Part shown: one piece after another, positions 45,621 through 55,395 of the stretch
Position numbering within the stretch: position 1 is the stretch's first letter
Layout: the number at the start of each line of letters is the position of its first letter
Assembly (NCBI GenBank): GCA_947650365.1
Contig: OX393555.1
Location: 14,401,550 to 14,465,549, forward strand
Length of the DNA: 64,000 nucleotides
Direction: 5' to 3'
Source of the DNA: Chamaelirium japonicum
Lineage: Eukaryota > Streptophyta > Magnoliopsida > Liliales > Melanthiaceae
Notes under the pieces: model-generated
What the model saw: the letters and a program-made list of their open reading frames with translations, nothing else
Told to the model about the DNA's origin: nothing
The model's database searches: none
Program-made: the position numbers and the translations under genes

Positions 45621-46345
45621 TTTTTTTTTTTTTTGGCAGGAACTACGGGGTTCTATTCATGGCGCCCAAACCCGAAAGTCAGGAACCTGATTACAATTAT
45701 TCATCGAGTCCAAATCAGATTGGATAAGGGTGGCGATACAAGGGGAAGCAATGAAAGACGAAAATGAGTCATTAGCCTGAAGGGCGAGCTTAGCCAGCAT
45801 ATCGGCATAGCTATTAAGATTCCTGCGAACATGGGAGAAAACGCACTGGAAAAATCCCAGAGTTAACATCCTGTAGTCAGATATAATATTTTGTATCCGT
45901 CATGATGGAGACAGATCTCCATCCGACAGGAGATGAATGAGAACTTGATTGTCCGCCTCCATAATGACCGAGGAGCATCAACTCTTTTTAGAGCTTGCAA
46001 CCCATGAATGATAGCTCTGTCCTCAATCGCAATGACCTCGCAAGCGTGGAAAACAGCCCCTGCGGAGTACACATGAGCTCCCGAGCTATTCCGAATGATA
46101 ATTCCTGTGGAAGCTAGCGATCGATCCGAAGCCCCATCCACGTTAACCTTTAATAGTCTCGGATCCGACAGTAACCAATGGGAGGGATGTAACTTCAGAT
46201 CATGGTGACTGATCGATTGAAGCTGCTAGAAGAGGGCGTTAGAAGCCATAAGGATATCGTGAGGATTCGGAAGCTCTTTGTCAAAGATCCAGCGGTTCCT
46301 GGCTTTCCAGATGTTCCATAGGATGATAGAGCCTCCTATGGATAA
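45621..46345 (-). pseudogene. Second 5'-truncated LINE tail with RNase H domain
   Basis: Minus-strand layout is as in the copy at 32.2 kb: ILWNIWKARNRWIFDKE, then LLKVNVDGASD, STGIIIRNSSGAHV and, further on, HVRRNLNSYADMLAKLAL, the closing RNase H helix. The reading frame is interrupted by a TAG (near 46229) and shifts inside the domain, so it is dead. A poly-A (poly-T on plus, 45621-45634) closes the 3' end. Confidence 0.7.
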
Positions 46346-47012
46346 GTGAGTGGATAAACCAAAGCCTCAAACACTTGTCATGTCGTAATGAATTTGTGGA
46401 GAGTGATTCTTGACACCATAGTGACCACACACCCAACTGACCCATAGTGTTAATTAGTTGACTAATTGATTAATTAAGATTATCTTGGATTCATAGGTGG
46501 GAGGCCCACTAAGATGCCAGCTATCATTGCTCGCTCCTTTTGCCGGATTAGAGTGAGACGAGTGGTTTGCTGTTCCGAGAAGAAGACGGTGCAGCTGATA
46601 GGCACGATCATCACCGTCGATAGGCTTTTATTGAGGGCTGGAGCGGTGGTGATATTTGGGTGTTGTGGACAGAACAGCAAACACCACTTTTGGATCTCCC
46701 ACCGGGTCAGCATTGTAGGCTAGTAAACGAGATTTAGTTCGTTGTATGGATAAGGATCAAATACAAATAAATATTTATTTATGATTCAAATCTGCACCTA
46801 AACATAATAGGAATGTGGGATCAAAACTTATCCGATATTATTCGGATTTGATTTCAGATCCGTTATCGCATGCATGAAGAACAAACCATCTATCTATTTA
46901 TCTTAATATAAAGCTGAGGGCTTTCGTGCCACATGGCAGCTTCCCATTCGTCCACTCTCATATGTATATCATTAGTGAATGCCCGTGCCTTCGGCGTGAC
47001 CCCCCCAACCCC
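46346..47012. other. Spacer, no gene recognised
   Basis: A TCTATCTATTTATCTTAATATAAAGCTGAGG phrase at about 46890 resembles a plant Helitron 5' start, but no 3' hairpin end was found. Otherwise nothing is seen. Confidence 0.35.
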
Positions 47013-47014
47013 CC

Positions 47015-47079
47015 GGAGAGAGAGAGAGAGAGAGAGGTTGGAAGAGAAAGAGACGGAGAGAGAGATAGAGAGAGATCGT

Positions 47080-47134
<55 letters not shown>

Positions 47135-47254
47135 GTTGGAAGAGACAAAGAACGTTGGAAGAGAGAGAGAGATAGAGAGGACGAAGAGAGAGCAGTTAGA
47201 AGGAGAGACGGAGAGAGAGATCGTGGGGAATAGAGAGAAGGAGAGAGATCATGG

Positions 47255-47284
<30 letters not shown>
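47015..47284. repeat. GA-rich microsatellite block
   Basis: (GA)n runs alternate with atcgttggaagaga units. Arg/Glu frames on plus and Ser/Leu frames on minus through it are artefacts. Confidence 0.9.
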
Positions 47285-47285
<1 letters not shown>

Positions 47286-47999
47286 GTCGGATGGATCCCA
47301 TTCATATATTGATTAGATCGGATGGTTAACTTATCTCTGCGCAATATTAGCCTAGTAGTACAATACCGCCTTAACATGCATGTTATATAGATTTTTCTCA
47401 TCTTTTAAAATTCTTTATAATTAAACATATCTTGTTATAAAAAATTGATTTTGGAGTGAATATAAAACTGTTTTTTTTATTCAGTATCATATTATACAGG
47501 GGAGAACTATTAATGCATATTTAATAGGACTCTCTGTATACGGCTTTGTTGTTTCTCAAGAATCATACCTAGTTCACCACACACGCGCGTGCCGAGCCGC
47601 GTGGATCCGAATGGACATCAGACTTTCTTTTGTATTGAGTTTTAATATTTTAATATAGAGTTATTCCTATCGTTACACGTTTCACGAGATGTACATGCTA
47701 GGTTCGTTGTGTTGGAAGTCTAACCATTTTATACTAGGAAAAATAGGACTTAATCAAATTCTTAATATTAAAATATTTATTGTTTAGCAAATAGTATTTT
47801 ATAAATAAAGACAATACAACGAATTTTATTTAGAAATGATTTGCCAAGGCAGAGCGGGTTCTATGGAACCGTCATTCGCCTTGTCGAACTTTTCTAGAAA
47901 AGAGAGACAAATAGATATCTATATAAATACCAAAAATCTATTTAGATTTTATATTAAATGCAAGTTAATTTATATAGATCTAGTACGAGCAAGAAAGTA
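47285..47999. other. AT-rich spacer, nothing recognised
   Basis: No frame, RNA or bounded repeat could be supported. Confidence 0.45.
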
Positions 48000-48690
48000 G
48001 AGTTAGAAACTCTGGTCTGATGGTCGAATCGTACTAAACGTTGTCACAAGAATCTTATTACCCCCTCTCGTACAAGACTCATGGCAATAAATTTTGGAGA
48101 TATGACGACCCCGGTCAGACAATCTTCTTCCCATCAGCACGACTTCAAGAAGGATATGTGAACCTCAAACAACTTACAGGAATCCAGCGACTCGAAAGCA
48201 AGAGAAGAAATTCTCGCGAAGCAAAGGGGTAGCAACGCAGCACAACTTTAGTGTGTTCTCCATGGTTGCACCAGTCCTTATATAGGCCTTGGACAGTTAA
48301 TAGGAAGATGAAAGAGGGGAGCGGTTTATGCAGCAATACTCTCGCGTAACGGCTAGCATGCAACGACTAGTGGCCAAAATGAAAAATAATAAATATAGTA
48401 GAGGGTTTAAAACCAAAAATAAAAATAAGGCATGTGCGGACCAACCCATTTCAAAGCGATTATCGGGTCCAGGTCCGTGGGCGCACATACATGCGCTGCC
48501 AAGCCCAGCCCGGCTTGGTTTGGCACGCACGTGCACGCACACACGTGTGTACGCTTGTGGAGTCTCTCCTCTTGTGTGATTAGTAGGGGAAAGGGAGAAT
48601 CTCTTTTAAATGTATAAGAGGGTTTTCCCTATATCAATATGGGACTAAACTTTTATTGATTTTGTGTGGTTATCAAACACACACCCAACA
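48000..48690 (-). mobile_element. LTR-like fragment
   Basis: On the minus strand it begins TGTTGGGTGTGTGTTTGATAACCACAC at 48690. It has a TATATAAGGAC box near 48280 and shares caccacaagcgtacacacgtgtg-type blocks with 55136-55390. The 3' boundary is not defined. Non-coding fossil. Confidence 0.4.
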
Positions 48691-49597
48691 CATTGTACAT
48701 AAACTCGACAGAGTAGTGAATGCTCTTTAGTGCAGGAACCGTTATTGCATGTGATGGATGGTGAGCGCGGGGTTGACGTTACGGCTAAGGACCCACCGTA
48801 AACCATGACCCTTGATTCACTCTGCGATGCTTCTCGTGCCTATTGTTCCTGAGCTGTTTTTTGTTAGCCAACGATCGAATATCCTCCACACCCTGTTGTA
48901 CTACAGGTTTGCCCACGTCTGAGTCCGCCATCACCACGACCGTCATCATATTTTTTCAGTCGTTCGTCGATAGCCACGCACCCTGCTAAACTGCAGGTGT
49001 ACCTGCGATCGTGCATGTCGCTTCTGTGCCCGTCAGTACCCACATCGCCTGTCGACGATCCGAACCGGTATCCGTCGGCACCTCCAACTGTTACTAATCG
49101 GCAACCAACATTAATCCGCTCGTCGGTGGTTAAACACGATGCCTCGATGACTCCCGTGCCATCGAGGTGCTCCCCCTCGATCTAGGCACCCACATGTACC
49201 GTGCCATCACAGCTTGCTATCGTGATCTATCAAACCAAAGAGTAGGTGCCAAGATCTCACCCCTCCTCCCGGCTAACGCCTTTGGTGTCTCGAACCGTTC
49301 CGAAGGAGGAGGTGCTCCCCCTCGAAGACTCCTCCAAAGACCCGAACCTCCTGGAAAGCATTGGACTGTGCCTCTTCCTACTGTGCCCTTTGCCTCGGGC
49401 GCCAGCTGTCATTGCAATAAGCCCCCGAGAGGGAGGTGCTATACTGCAACCTCTCCCTGGCCCTCTGGCTTCCTCCTTGAGTGTCGCTCCTGGGTCCTCC
49501 GTCGCACCCCGTGCCGCGAGTGCATCTCGGCCCCCTTTCTTCGGTCGACATTGTTTTGCACCGTCGAACTAGAGCCTTCTCGGATCCCCAACAAGAA
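48691..49597. other. Probable interior of a decayed LTR element
   Basis: GC-rich sequence with overlapping frames (49167-49604, 49246-49572) that match no family. It lies between an LTR-like fragment and a run of primer-binding sequences. Confidence 0.3.
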
Positions 49598-49711
49598 GCT
49601 CTGATACCAATTTCTTGGTATCACCCCGAACCTAAGCTCTGATACCAATTTATTGGGATCACCCAGAACCTAAGCTCTGATACCAATTTATTGGTATCAT
49701 CCCGAACCTAT
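49598..49711 (-). repeat. Three tandem 38-bp units, each with a tRNA-Met primer-binding sequence
   Basis: On the minus strand TGGTATCAGAGC occurs at 49598-49609, 49636-49647 and 49674-49685. Each is followed by ttaggttcgg. A similar single copy, TGGTATCAAAGC, is at 52003-52014. Confidence 0.8.
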
Positions 49712-52002
49712 GTTAAAATTGGTGAGGTCTACAGCTCGTAAAAATCTATAGTTAAGCTATGAATGGTTGATAGCTTAAGATTGCATCTTAGTACATACCT
49801 TAGTATGTGTTCTGATTACAGAATAGAGAGTCATAGCTATATGGTAATCCACTTAAGTGGGAAACTCAAGGGACTGATCCCATGTAACCTAAATACGTTC
49901 GCAGCTCTGATTAGGGTTGGTCATCCTATTAGGATAAGCTGTTGGGATGACAAAGCATGGATGTCTCCACCACGGTCATTACCAGGCACAGTGTCTGTGG
50001 TCGAACAGAACCAACACGGTACACAGATCGATGAGTAGACACCGGTGCACTAAGCCATATTTCTGCTTAGGGTAAAACGGTCCTAAATCCTGAGGAACCA
50101 TGTCTGGTGGACTAACCAGTTGTGTGGTGCTTTGGCGCACCAATGTGTGAGGATCCGGATATAGTGATCCAAAACCACAGTGTACTGGGTTACCCGACTG
50201 GCGTTGCATCAGTGTGTCACTCCTGTAAGCCATCCATATCCCTAACGAGAGGTGCATTCCTTGGTCTGACCTACGTCATATTAAACCCTGGCCAAGTGGT
50301 CATCAGCTGGACTGTTGACCGAATCCAATTACTCAGCAGAGTAATCTGAGGTACGACGTATGTGGTCAACCTGAAAGGAACCAAGTCATATGAGTACTCG
50401 AGTCTGACGGTATCCTCCACAACTCGAGTTGCATCATGGCACCAAGTGGAGGGATAGTGGGTTTACCATACTAAGCGGAGAGCAGGGGTATGCGAGAGGT
50501 AAGTCCGGGGGAATTGGAGTACAGCTTGTGTTGCACTTTGGGTGGACACGCAGGGGACTCAGGGGATCAATGGTACACTCGGGTAGTGTGTCGATCGAGT
50601 CCAAGTTGAAAGCCATGAACCCTAGTCCCTAAAGGTTCCACCTTATCCACATTATGTACGGTCTTTGTACCATCTCCTCGAAACACAGGACGTAGTAAGC
50701 GTAAGCGAGAAGTTCAAACTTATGCTCCATGAGTGCTTCACACTAGTGCACGGTAGATGCGTAACTACGTGTGTGTGCACTAAGGGGAAACCCTATGTTA
50801 GTGCAAAAATGCATGTAATTATCCCTCGCCATAAGTGAACTTCACTACATAGGTGCGAAGCACCGGGATATGTTACGAGTTGACTAGTTGACTTTACTAG
50901 GGGCACCCTCCGGTGACCTCAATTAATAGTAAAGTAACTTGTAAAGATAACTTAAGGAAGAGTCGCTAAATCTCGCACACTAGAAATGATCAATTTAAGG
51001 CATAAGGACGTTTTGGTAAAAATATGCACTGTCAAGCCTCACTGGTGGCCAACCCTAGCTGTGGGAGACCTATATAGGGCCGGCCCCTATATTTTGGGGA
51101 TGAGAATCCCCAGTAATAGTGCCGACCATAGGGATATACATAGAGATTTGAATTGATCAAATTCAAGTCTTATAAGTGGGGGAAACGGATAAAGAGAATG
51201 AGAGATAAAAGGAGTTTTTTTGGGATCAAACCTATCCCATTAGTGCCCTATTCAATGGGGTAGGCTGGCCTTATAAAAGAGGCAAAGGTAGGCTGGCCAT
51301 AGGTGCTGAAAAAATCGAACCCCCTTCCTTTATTCTCCATAGCTCTCTTCTCCTCTCCTCTTTCGTCTCTCCCCCTCGCTTGTGCCATTGGATGGTGACT
51401 CGTCTTTCTCGCGTGGTATTTCGTATAAGGAGAAGGCTCATCGGATGGAGGCACTCAGAGATCCATCGACGAGGTGCCATGCATCGTGTGAGATCGGGTG
51501 AAGTAGAAGGTGTCTTCCGTAAGCTTTTGCTGTCCAGATACTGTATAGAAAATCAATGATGTTTCTATGACTGTGGGATCTACAGAACTCCAAACGACGT
51601 AAAACCACTTGCAAAAGTTGCGTCTCGAAGTTCTCTACTTGCAGTCCAAAATTCAGCCCAATCGAAGTTCAGAGCAAAACGTTATGACTGTTGCACCGAA
51701 GGTATACCAAGCAGATCTGAGGCTATCTCCATCGACAAAGAATAAATTTGTCGCCGCAAAAGAATCCACACGGAGGTATGATCTCTAACTTGTAGATCTA
51801 GCATAGATGGAACATGCATGCATGCTAGATTATTCTCTCGTGTTAGATCGACGTTAGGGGTTTGCATAGTTGTCATGCTAGATTCATACACGTATGTGTA
51901 GGGTTTTAATGAAAATTTTGATATGTAACGCACACCGCTCACGGTCTTCGGACCTACTCTTTGCTTCCGCTGCGGGTTTCTGCCATGCAATTATTTCCAA
52001 CA
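49712..52002. other. Non-coding LTR-element-like stretch
   Basis: No protein frame of note in 2.3 kb of evenly composed sequence lying between two primer-binding-type sequences. It may be the LTR and leader of a large non-coding (LARD-type) element on the minus strand, but ends were not found. No host gene is visible. Confidence 0.35.
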
Positions 52003-52688
52003 ACCTAAGCTTTGATACCAATTTATTAGTATCCGAAGCCTTAGCACAGCAGAATATGATGTGCGTAGAACCACCACGGTATAGACGACCACCGACAAGA
52101 CCGAGCAAGAAGGAGTAAACAAGCAAAACACCCAAAAAATTTCAACAACGACCAATCGATGGATTTACTTGTATGAGAAAAACTCGAGTACAATTACAAT
52201 TGTCTCTAACCAATCCCCCATACGCCCACAAAGAGGACCCCCCCTTTAGAGAATAGATCCCGCAGCCCTCCACCCCAATGGATTCTCTACTGAGAACTTC
52301 CGCCTCCAATGGATTCTCTTTCCTCTTCCTTGGTGATGGCTACCTTCTAATCTCTCCTTAGGGTTACTATTGTGCCACCATGATCCCCTAGGTTCGTCCT
52401 AGGATCACCTATTTATAACCATACATCTGTATTCAACTTGGAGAAGGAGTCCCACGAGAAAACACAGCCCGAACCGCCCATCCTGCGTGTTGCCGTTGAA
52501 AGTCGTGCACACAATGGCCGTGTGCACAACTCGACTTTATTTTCTCGCCCTAAAAAATTGCCGATACCAATCGTGCGCACGACTATGCCTGGCCGAGTCC
52601 TTCTCCCCCCTGATGCTCTATCTTACACTGTTTCTTCGCACACGATCCTTGGAGTTTGTATATGCTTGTTTTGAGCTACATCTTTAAC
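52003..52688 (-). mobile_element. Copia-type LTR remnant with primer-binding site
   Basis: On the minus strand it starts TGTTAAAGATGTAGC at 52688 and has a tatttataggtg box near 52410. It runs to about 52015, next to TGGTATCAAAGC. This gives an LTR of roughly 670 bases. The terminal CA is not preserved. Fossil. Confidence 0.45.
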
Positions 52689-53035
52689 ACCCTCATCTAA
52701 AGCCATTTCTCCATTTAGCTCTCTCTCCCCTTGAGATGAGAAAACCACCAAGAAAAATGTTCTCTTTTACTTGTACAATAATTTTGTTCACCCAGGGTGA
52801 ACTTTACCTTCCAATTCCAATGTGAATCGCTAGATGAGCTTCTAGCACACGCTTTACATTGGAGAATAATATTCACCCTGGATAGCCAAAATTGCTCTCT
52901 TGTTCATGGGAACATTGACGGTGGTAGATGTCAATCACAACGGTAAGGGCGGTGACAGGCCTCGTGGCGATGACGAGCATTGACGGTGAGGGAGACCGCA
53001 TATATAGTGACGAAGATCATCAATAGTGAGGGTGG
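52689..53035. other. Spacer, nothing recognised
   Basis: No coding, RNA or bounded repeat could be supported. Confidence 0.4.
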
Positions 53036-53036
53036 T

Positions 53037-53240
53037 TGCAGGGATGGATCCAGGGGGCGTGTGGGGGCGACCGCCCCCCTAGATTCGAAAGAGAACATTT
53101 TATTATAGTAGTATTAGCTAAGATTATTTTAAAATTATATAACTTCGCCCTCCCTAAATTTTTAACAAAATTTAAGACCCCACCCCTCGAAAGATTTTTC
53201 TAACATTTCCCCCTCCAACGTTTGATTCCTGGATCCGTTG
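53037..53240. mobile_element. MITE-like element with CAGGGATGGATCCAGG end
   Basis: The left end cagggatggatccagggggcg and, read inward from the right, caacggatccaggaatc form an imperfect inverted pair. The interior is AT-rich with a cgcccccctag/cccctccaacg bias at the edges. This GGATCCAGG end is common to plant non-autonomous DNA elements. Target duplication is unclear. Confidence 0.5.
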
Positions 53241-53699
53241 ATGAATTCTCGCAATGGAGAGGGAGAGGAGTGACAATATTTTTTACCTTTGGATGAGGCT
53301 CCCGTGAAAAAAAAAACTGTTATTCACTGTTAGTGGAACACTGCACCATCGATTAACTAGTTCCAATGGATGTATTTCTCAGCCACCAAGAAAATTCACT
53401 TCATTGAGATTTTTCTTTGATTTCTCCCTTCTCTAGACACTTGCTTTCCTTCCTATTATCTTTGAAATATTTAAATTATTTTCTATAGGACCAAATTTAA
53501 AAGGTGACAAGAGTGAAAAATCCTTTTTGAGAGATTGTTTTGAGCTCCAGTCCAGGTAAGATGTTTGAGCTCCAAACCCTTCTGAAGAGACAATTTTTAT
53601 ATCAAGTCCTTGTTAACTTTTTCAACCTCTGAAGATTGATAAAAATATCCTCCCATTACAACATAGTATCAATTCAGATGGCAAGAGTATCATTTTGAT

Positions 53700-54030
53700 T
53701 ATTACAGTGATTTCACTGTAACTATAGTAAAACCACTCCCAACCAAATTGTTACTATATGCTACAGAAAAATCACTAGCTGCTACAATGAAATTATTATA
53801 GCTGGTTAACAATTCGATTTAAAGTATCAATTCGGACAGCAGAGTATCAATTTCGCTGCTACAGTGATTTCACTATAGCTCAACGAAATCACTCACAATC
53901 GAATTGTTACTCTGCTACACCTACACTATAGCTCAACAAAATCACTCACAATCGAATTGTTACTATGCTACACTGTAGCTTCATGAAATCACTCCCAATC
54001 GAATTGTTACTCTGCTAGCTGCACTGCAAC
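53700..54030. repeat. Degenerate tandem repeat, about 54-bp unit
   Basis: Units with actatagctcaacgaaatcactcacaatcgaattgttactctgctac repeat near 53870, 53926 and 53980. More diverged versions, some inverted (gtatcaattcggacagcagagtatcaattt), lie upstream. Confidence 0.65.
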
Positions 54031-54258
54031 AGTAATTATGTATGCACTATTACCAATTTAATATCCTAGGAGTAAAAATAAATATTTAAAAATAAAATTA
54101 CAGAAACTTAGTTAAATGCAACTTAAGTAAGGGCTTATCGAAATAAAGAGAATAACGAGTCACACATTTGACTACCATCACACCCCACCTCCAAAAAAAA
54201 AAAAAAACTGGTTTTTATTGTTTTATTTGGACGCAATACGTACACAGATGAAACCCTA

Positions 54259-54423
54259 TCACTCGACCCCACCATCCGACCGCATAACCCCAACCGTCTG
54301 ATTCTCAGTTGGACTCATCTCAGCCTTTTCCTGCAAATACCCACGAAACTCCATCTCCTCCTCCTTCACCCCCTCCCGCGACTCCCTCAACATCCCCGGA
54401 ATCCACCCGACTCCGCCGGTGCA
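54259..54423 (-). pseudogene. In-frame C-terminal tail of the oleosin beyond a TAG
   Basis: Directly after the TAG at 54424-54426 the same frame stays open for 54 codons to a TGA (54259-54261). It reads GWIPGMLRESREGVKEEEMEF, then RGYLQEKAEM. This charged, helix-forming segment is what an oleosin C-terminus should look like. With the upstream part it gives 152 codons, the usual oleosin length. Confidence 0.6.
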
Positions 54424-54717
54424 CTACCCGCCGCAAACCGAACGGAAGGCCCACACGAGGGCGGAGGTCCCGGCGAAGGCCATGGCGGCGCAGGCACCGA
54501 ATCCGGCCAACGAGGCGGCGAGGACGAACCCTCCGAAGAGGAGCAGGGGGCTGGAGAGGAGCAGGAGCGGGGAGGCGACGAGGAGGAGCGTGGTGGAGGC
54601 CATAAGCGTGAGGCCCATCATCAGGAGCAGCGGCCCGCTGACTGCGAGGCTCGCGAGGGCAGCGCAGCCGCTCATCTGGCGCTGCCCCTCACCGCCCGGT
54701 AAGTATTGTTCCGCCAT
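54424..54717 (-). CDS. OLE: Oleosin-family protein, shortened by an internal stop
   Basis: Oleosins coat seed oil bodies with a long hydrophobic hairpin. The frame from MAEQYLPGGEG gives 97 residues: a short polar head (1-27), then an uninterrupted hydrophobic domain (28-88). The central proline knot PLLLLSSPLLLF (50-61) matches PX5SPX3P except for Phe in place of the last Pro. The domain closes with SALVWAFRSV, where oleosins have a Trp/aromatic boundary. The TAG at 54424 cuts off the C-terminal helix, which continues in frame downstream. The start is chosen 44 bases below a TATAAAAA box. An earlier in-frame ATG at 54819 lies upstream of that box and is rejected. It may be a recent pseudogene, a functional short form, or a sequencing error. 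The GC content is far above the flanks. Confidence 0.8.
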   Translation of the reverse strand: MAEQYLPGGEGQRQMSGCAALASLAVSGPLLLMMGLTLMASTTLLLVASPLLLLSSPLLLFGGFVLAASLAGFGACAAMAFAGTSALVWAFRSVCGG

Positions 54718-54920
54718 CCTGCGGCTGTCATCCTGGAGCGGGAGTAGAACTTCGGGTGTATTTTTATAGCACGGGAGTTGAATCTCTAAGAACACGTGGC
54801 AAACGGTCGACTGATACACGTTGCGTGACAGATGCCAGCTCTTTGTGTTCTATCGACGTGGTAGCGTTTTGGGCAGCAGATAACGTTGTTGGGTGACGTG
54901 GCAGAATCCATGGCCCACTG
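54718..54920 (-). promoter_or_regulatory. Oleosin promoter with TATA and ABRE/G-box motifs
   Basis: On the minus strand, TATAAAAA lies at 54761-54768. Upstream is a G-box/ABRE GCCACGTG (core CACGTG 54793-54798), with further ACGT cores near 54820, 54856 and 54896 (tgacgtggca). Clustered ACGT elements of this kind are typical of ABA- and maturation-controlled seed promoters, so seed expression is a fair inference. Confidence 0.6.
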
Positions 54921-55135
54921 TTATCGTTTTTATTGAACCTAGCCGAACCTTTGCAGTCTGAGCTTCTCGGCTCCACTGTTCACCGCCACCGAATTGAACC
55001 TAAACGTAAGACCTATAAGTAATTGGATGAACCATAGACCTAGAAATTATAAACCTAACTGAACCCCTCCGTCCCCCGTTTCTTCTAGTCTCCACTGCTC
55101 GCCGTAGCCGATGATGCGGCCATGGACGGAACTAT
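54921..55135. other. Spacer upstream of the oleosin promoter
   Basis: No feature is recognised apart from a duplicated tccactgYtcRccg phrase (54972 and 55090). Confidence 0.35.
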
Positions 55136-55395
55136 GCATGGGCAAAGAGGGGTCATGTGTTTGCTGGGTGTTTGAAAACCTCACAAAAATAACGGGTTTT
55201 GTCCCATAACCCGTTTACCAACTTAAAAAGGATCATCCCTTTCCCCTCACTAGTCATCACATTAGAGGAGGGACTACAAGTTCACACACATGCACGTGTG
55301 CGTGCCGTGCCGAACCGGACTTGGGCTTGGGCTTGGGCTTGGGCTAGGGCATGGGAAGCGCGGCGCGCGTGTGTGCGCCAGCGGACTTGGACATG
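55136..55395 (+). mobile_element. LTR-like fragment related to 48000-48690
   Basis: tgctgggtgtttgaaaacctcac, catccctttcccctcactagtcatcac and cacacatgcacgtgtgcgtgcc parallel blocks of the minus-strand fragment at 48.3-48.7 kb. A (cttggg)n run follows at 55320. Fossil. Confidence 0.4.

Noticed and set aside
46926-47312. Arg-Glu-rich 128-codon frame
   Set aside because: Translation of the GA microsatellite block.
49598-49711. Regularly spaced short repeats that could suggest a CRISPR-like array
   Set aside because: Only three units, no unique spacers, in plant DNA. The repeated core is a tRNA-Met primer-binding sequence.
54309-54605. Arg-rich plus-strand frame over the oleosin
   Set aside because: Complement of the GC-rich oleosin coding region, without any motif.
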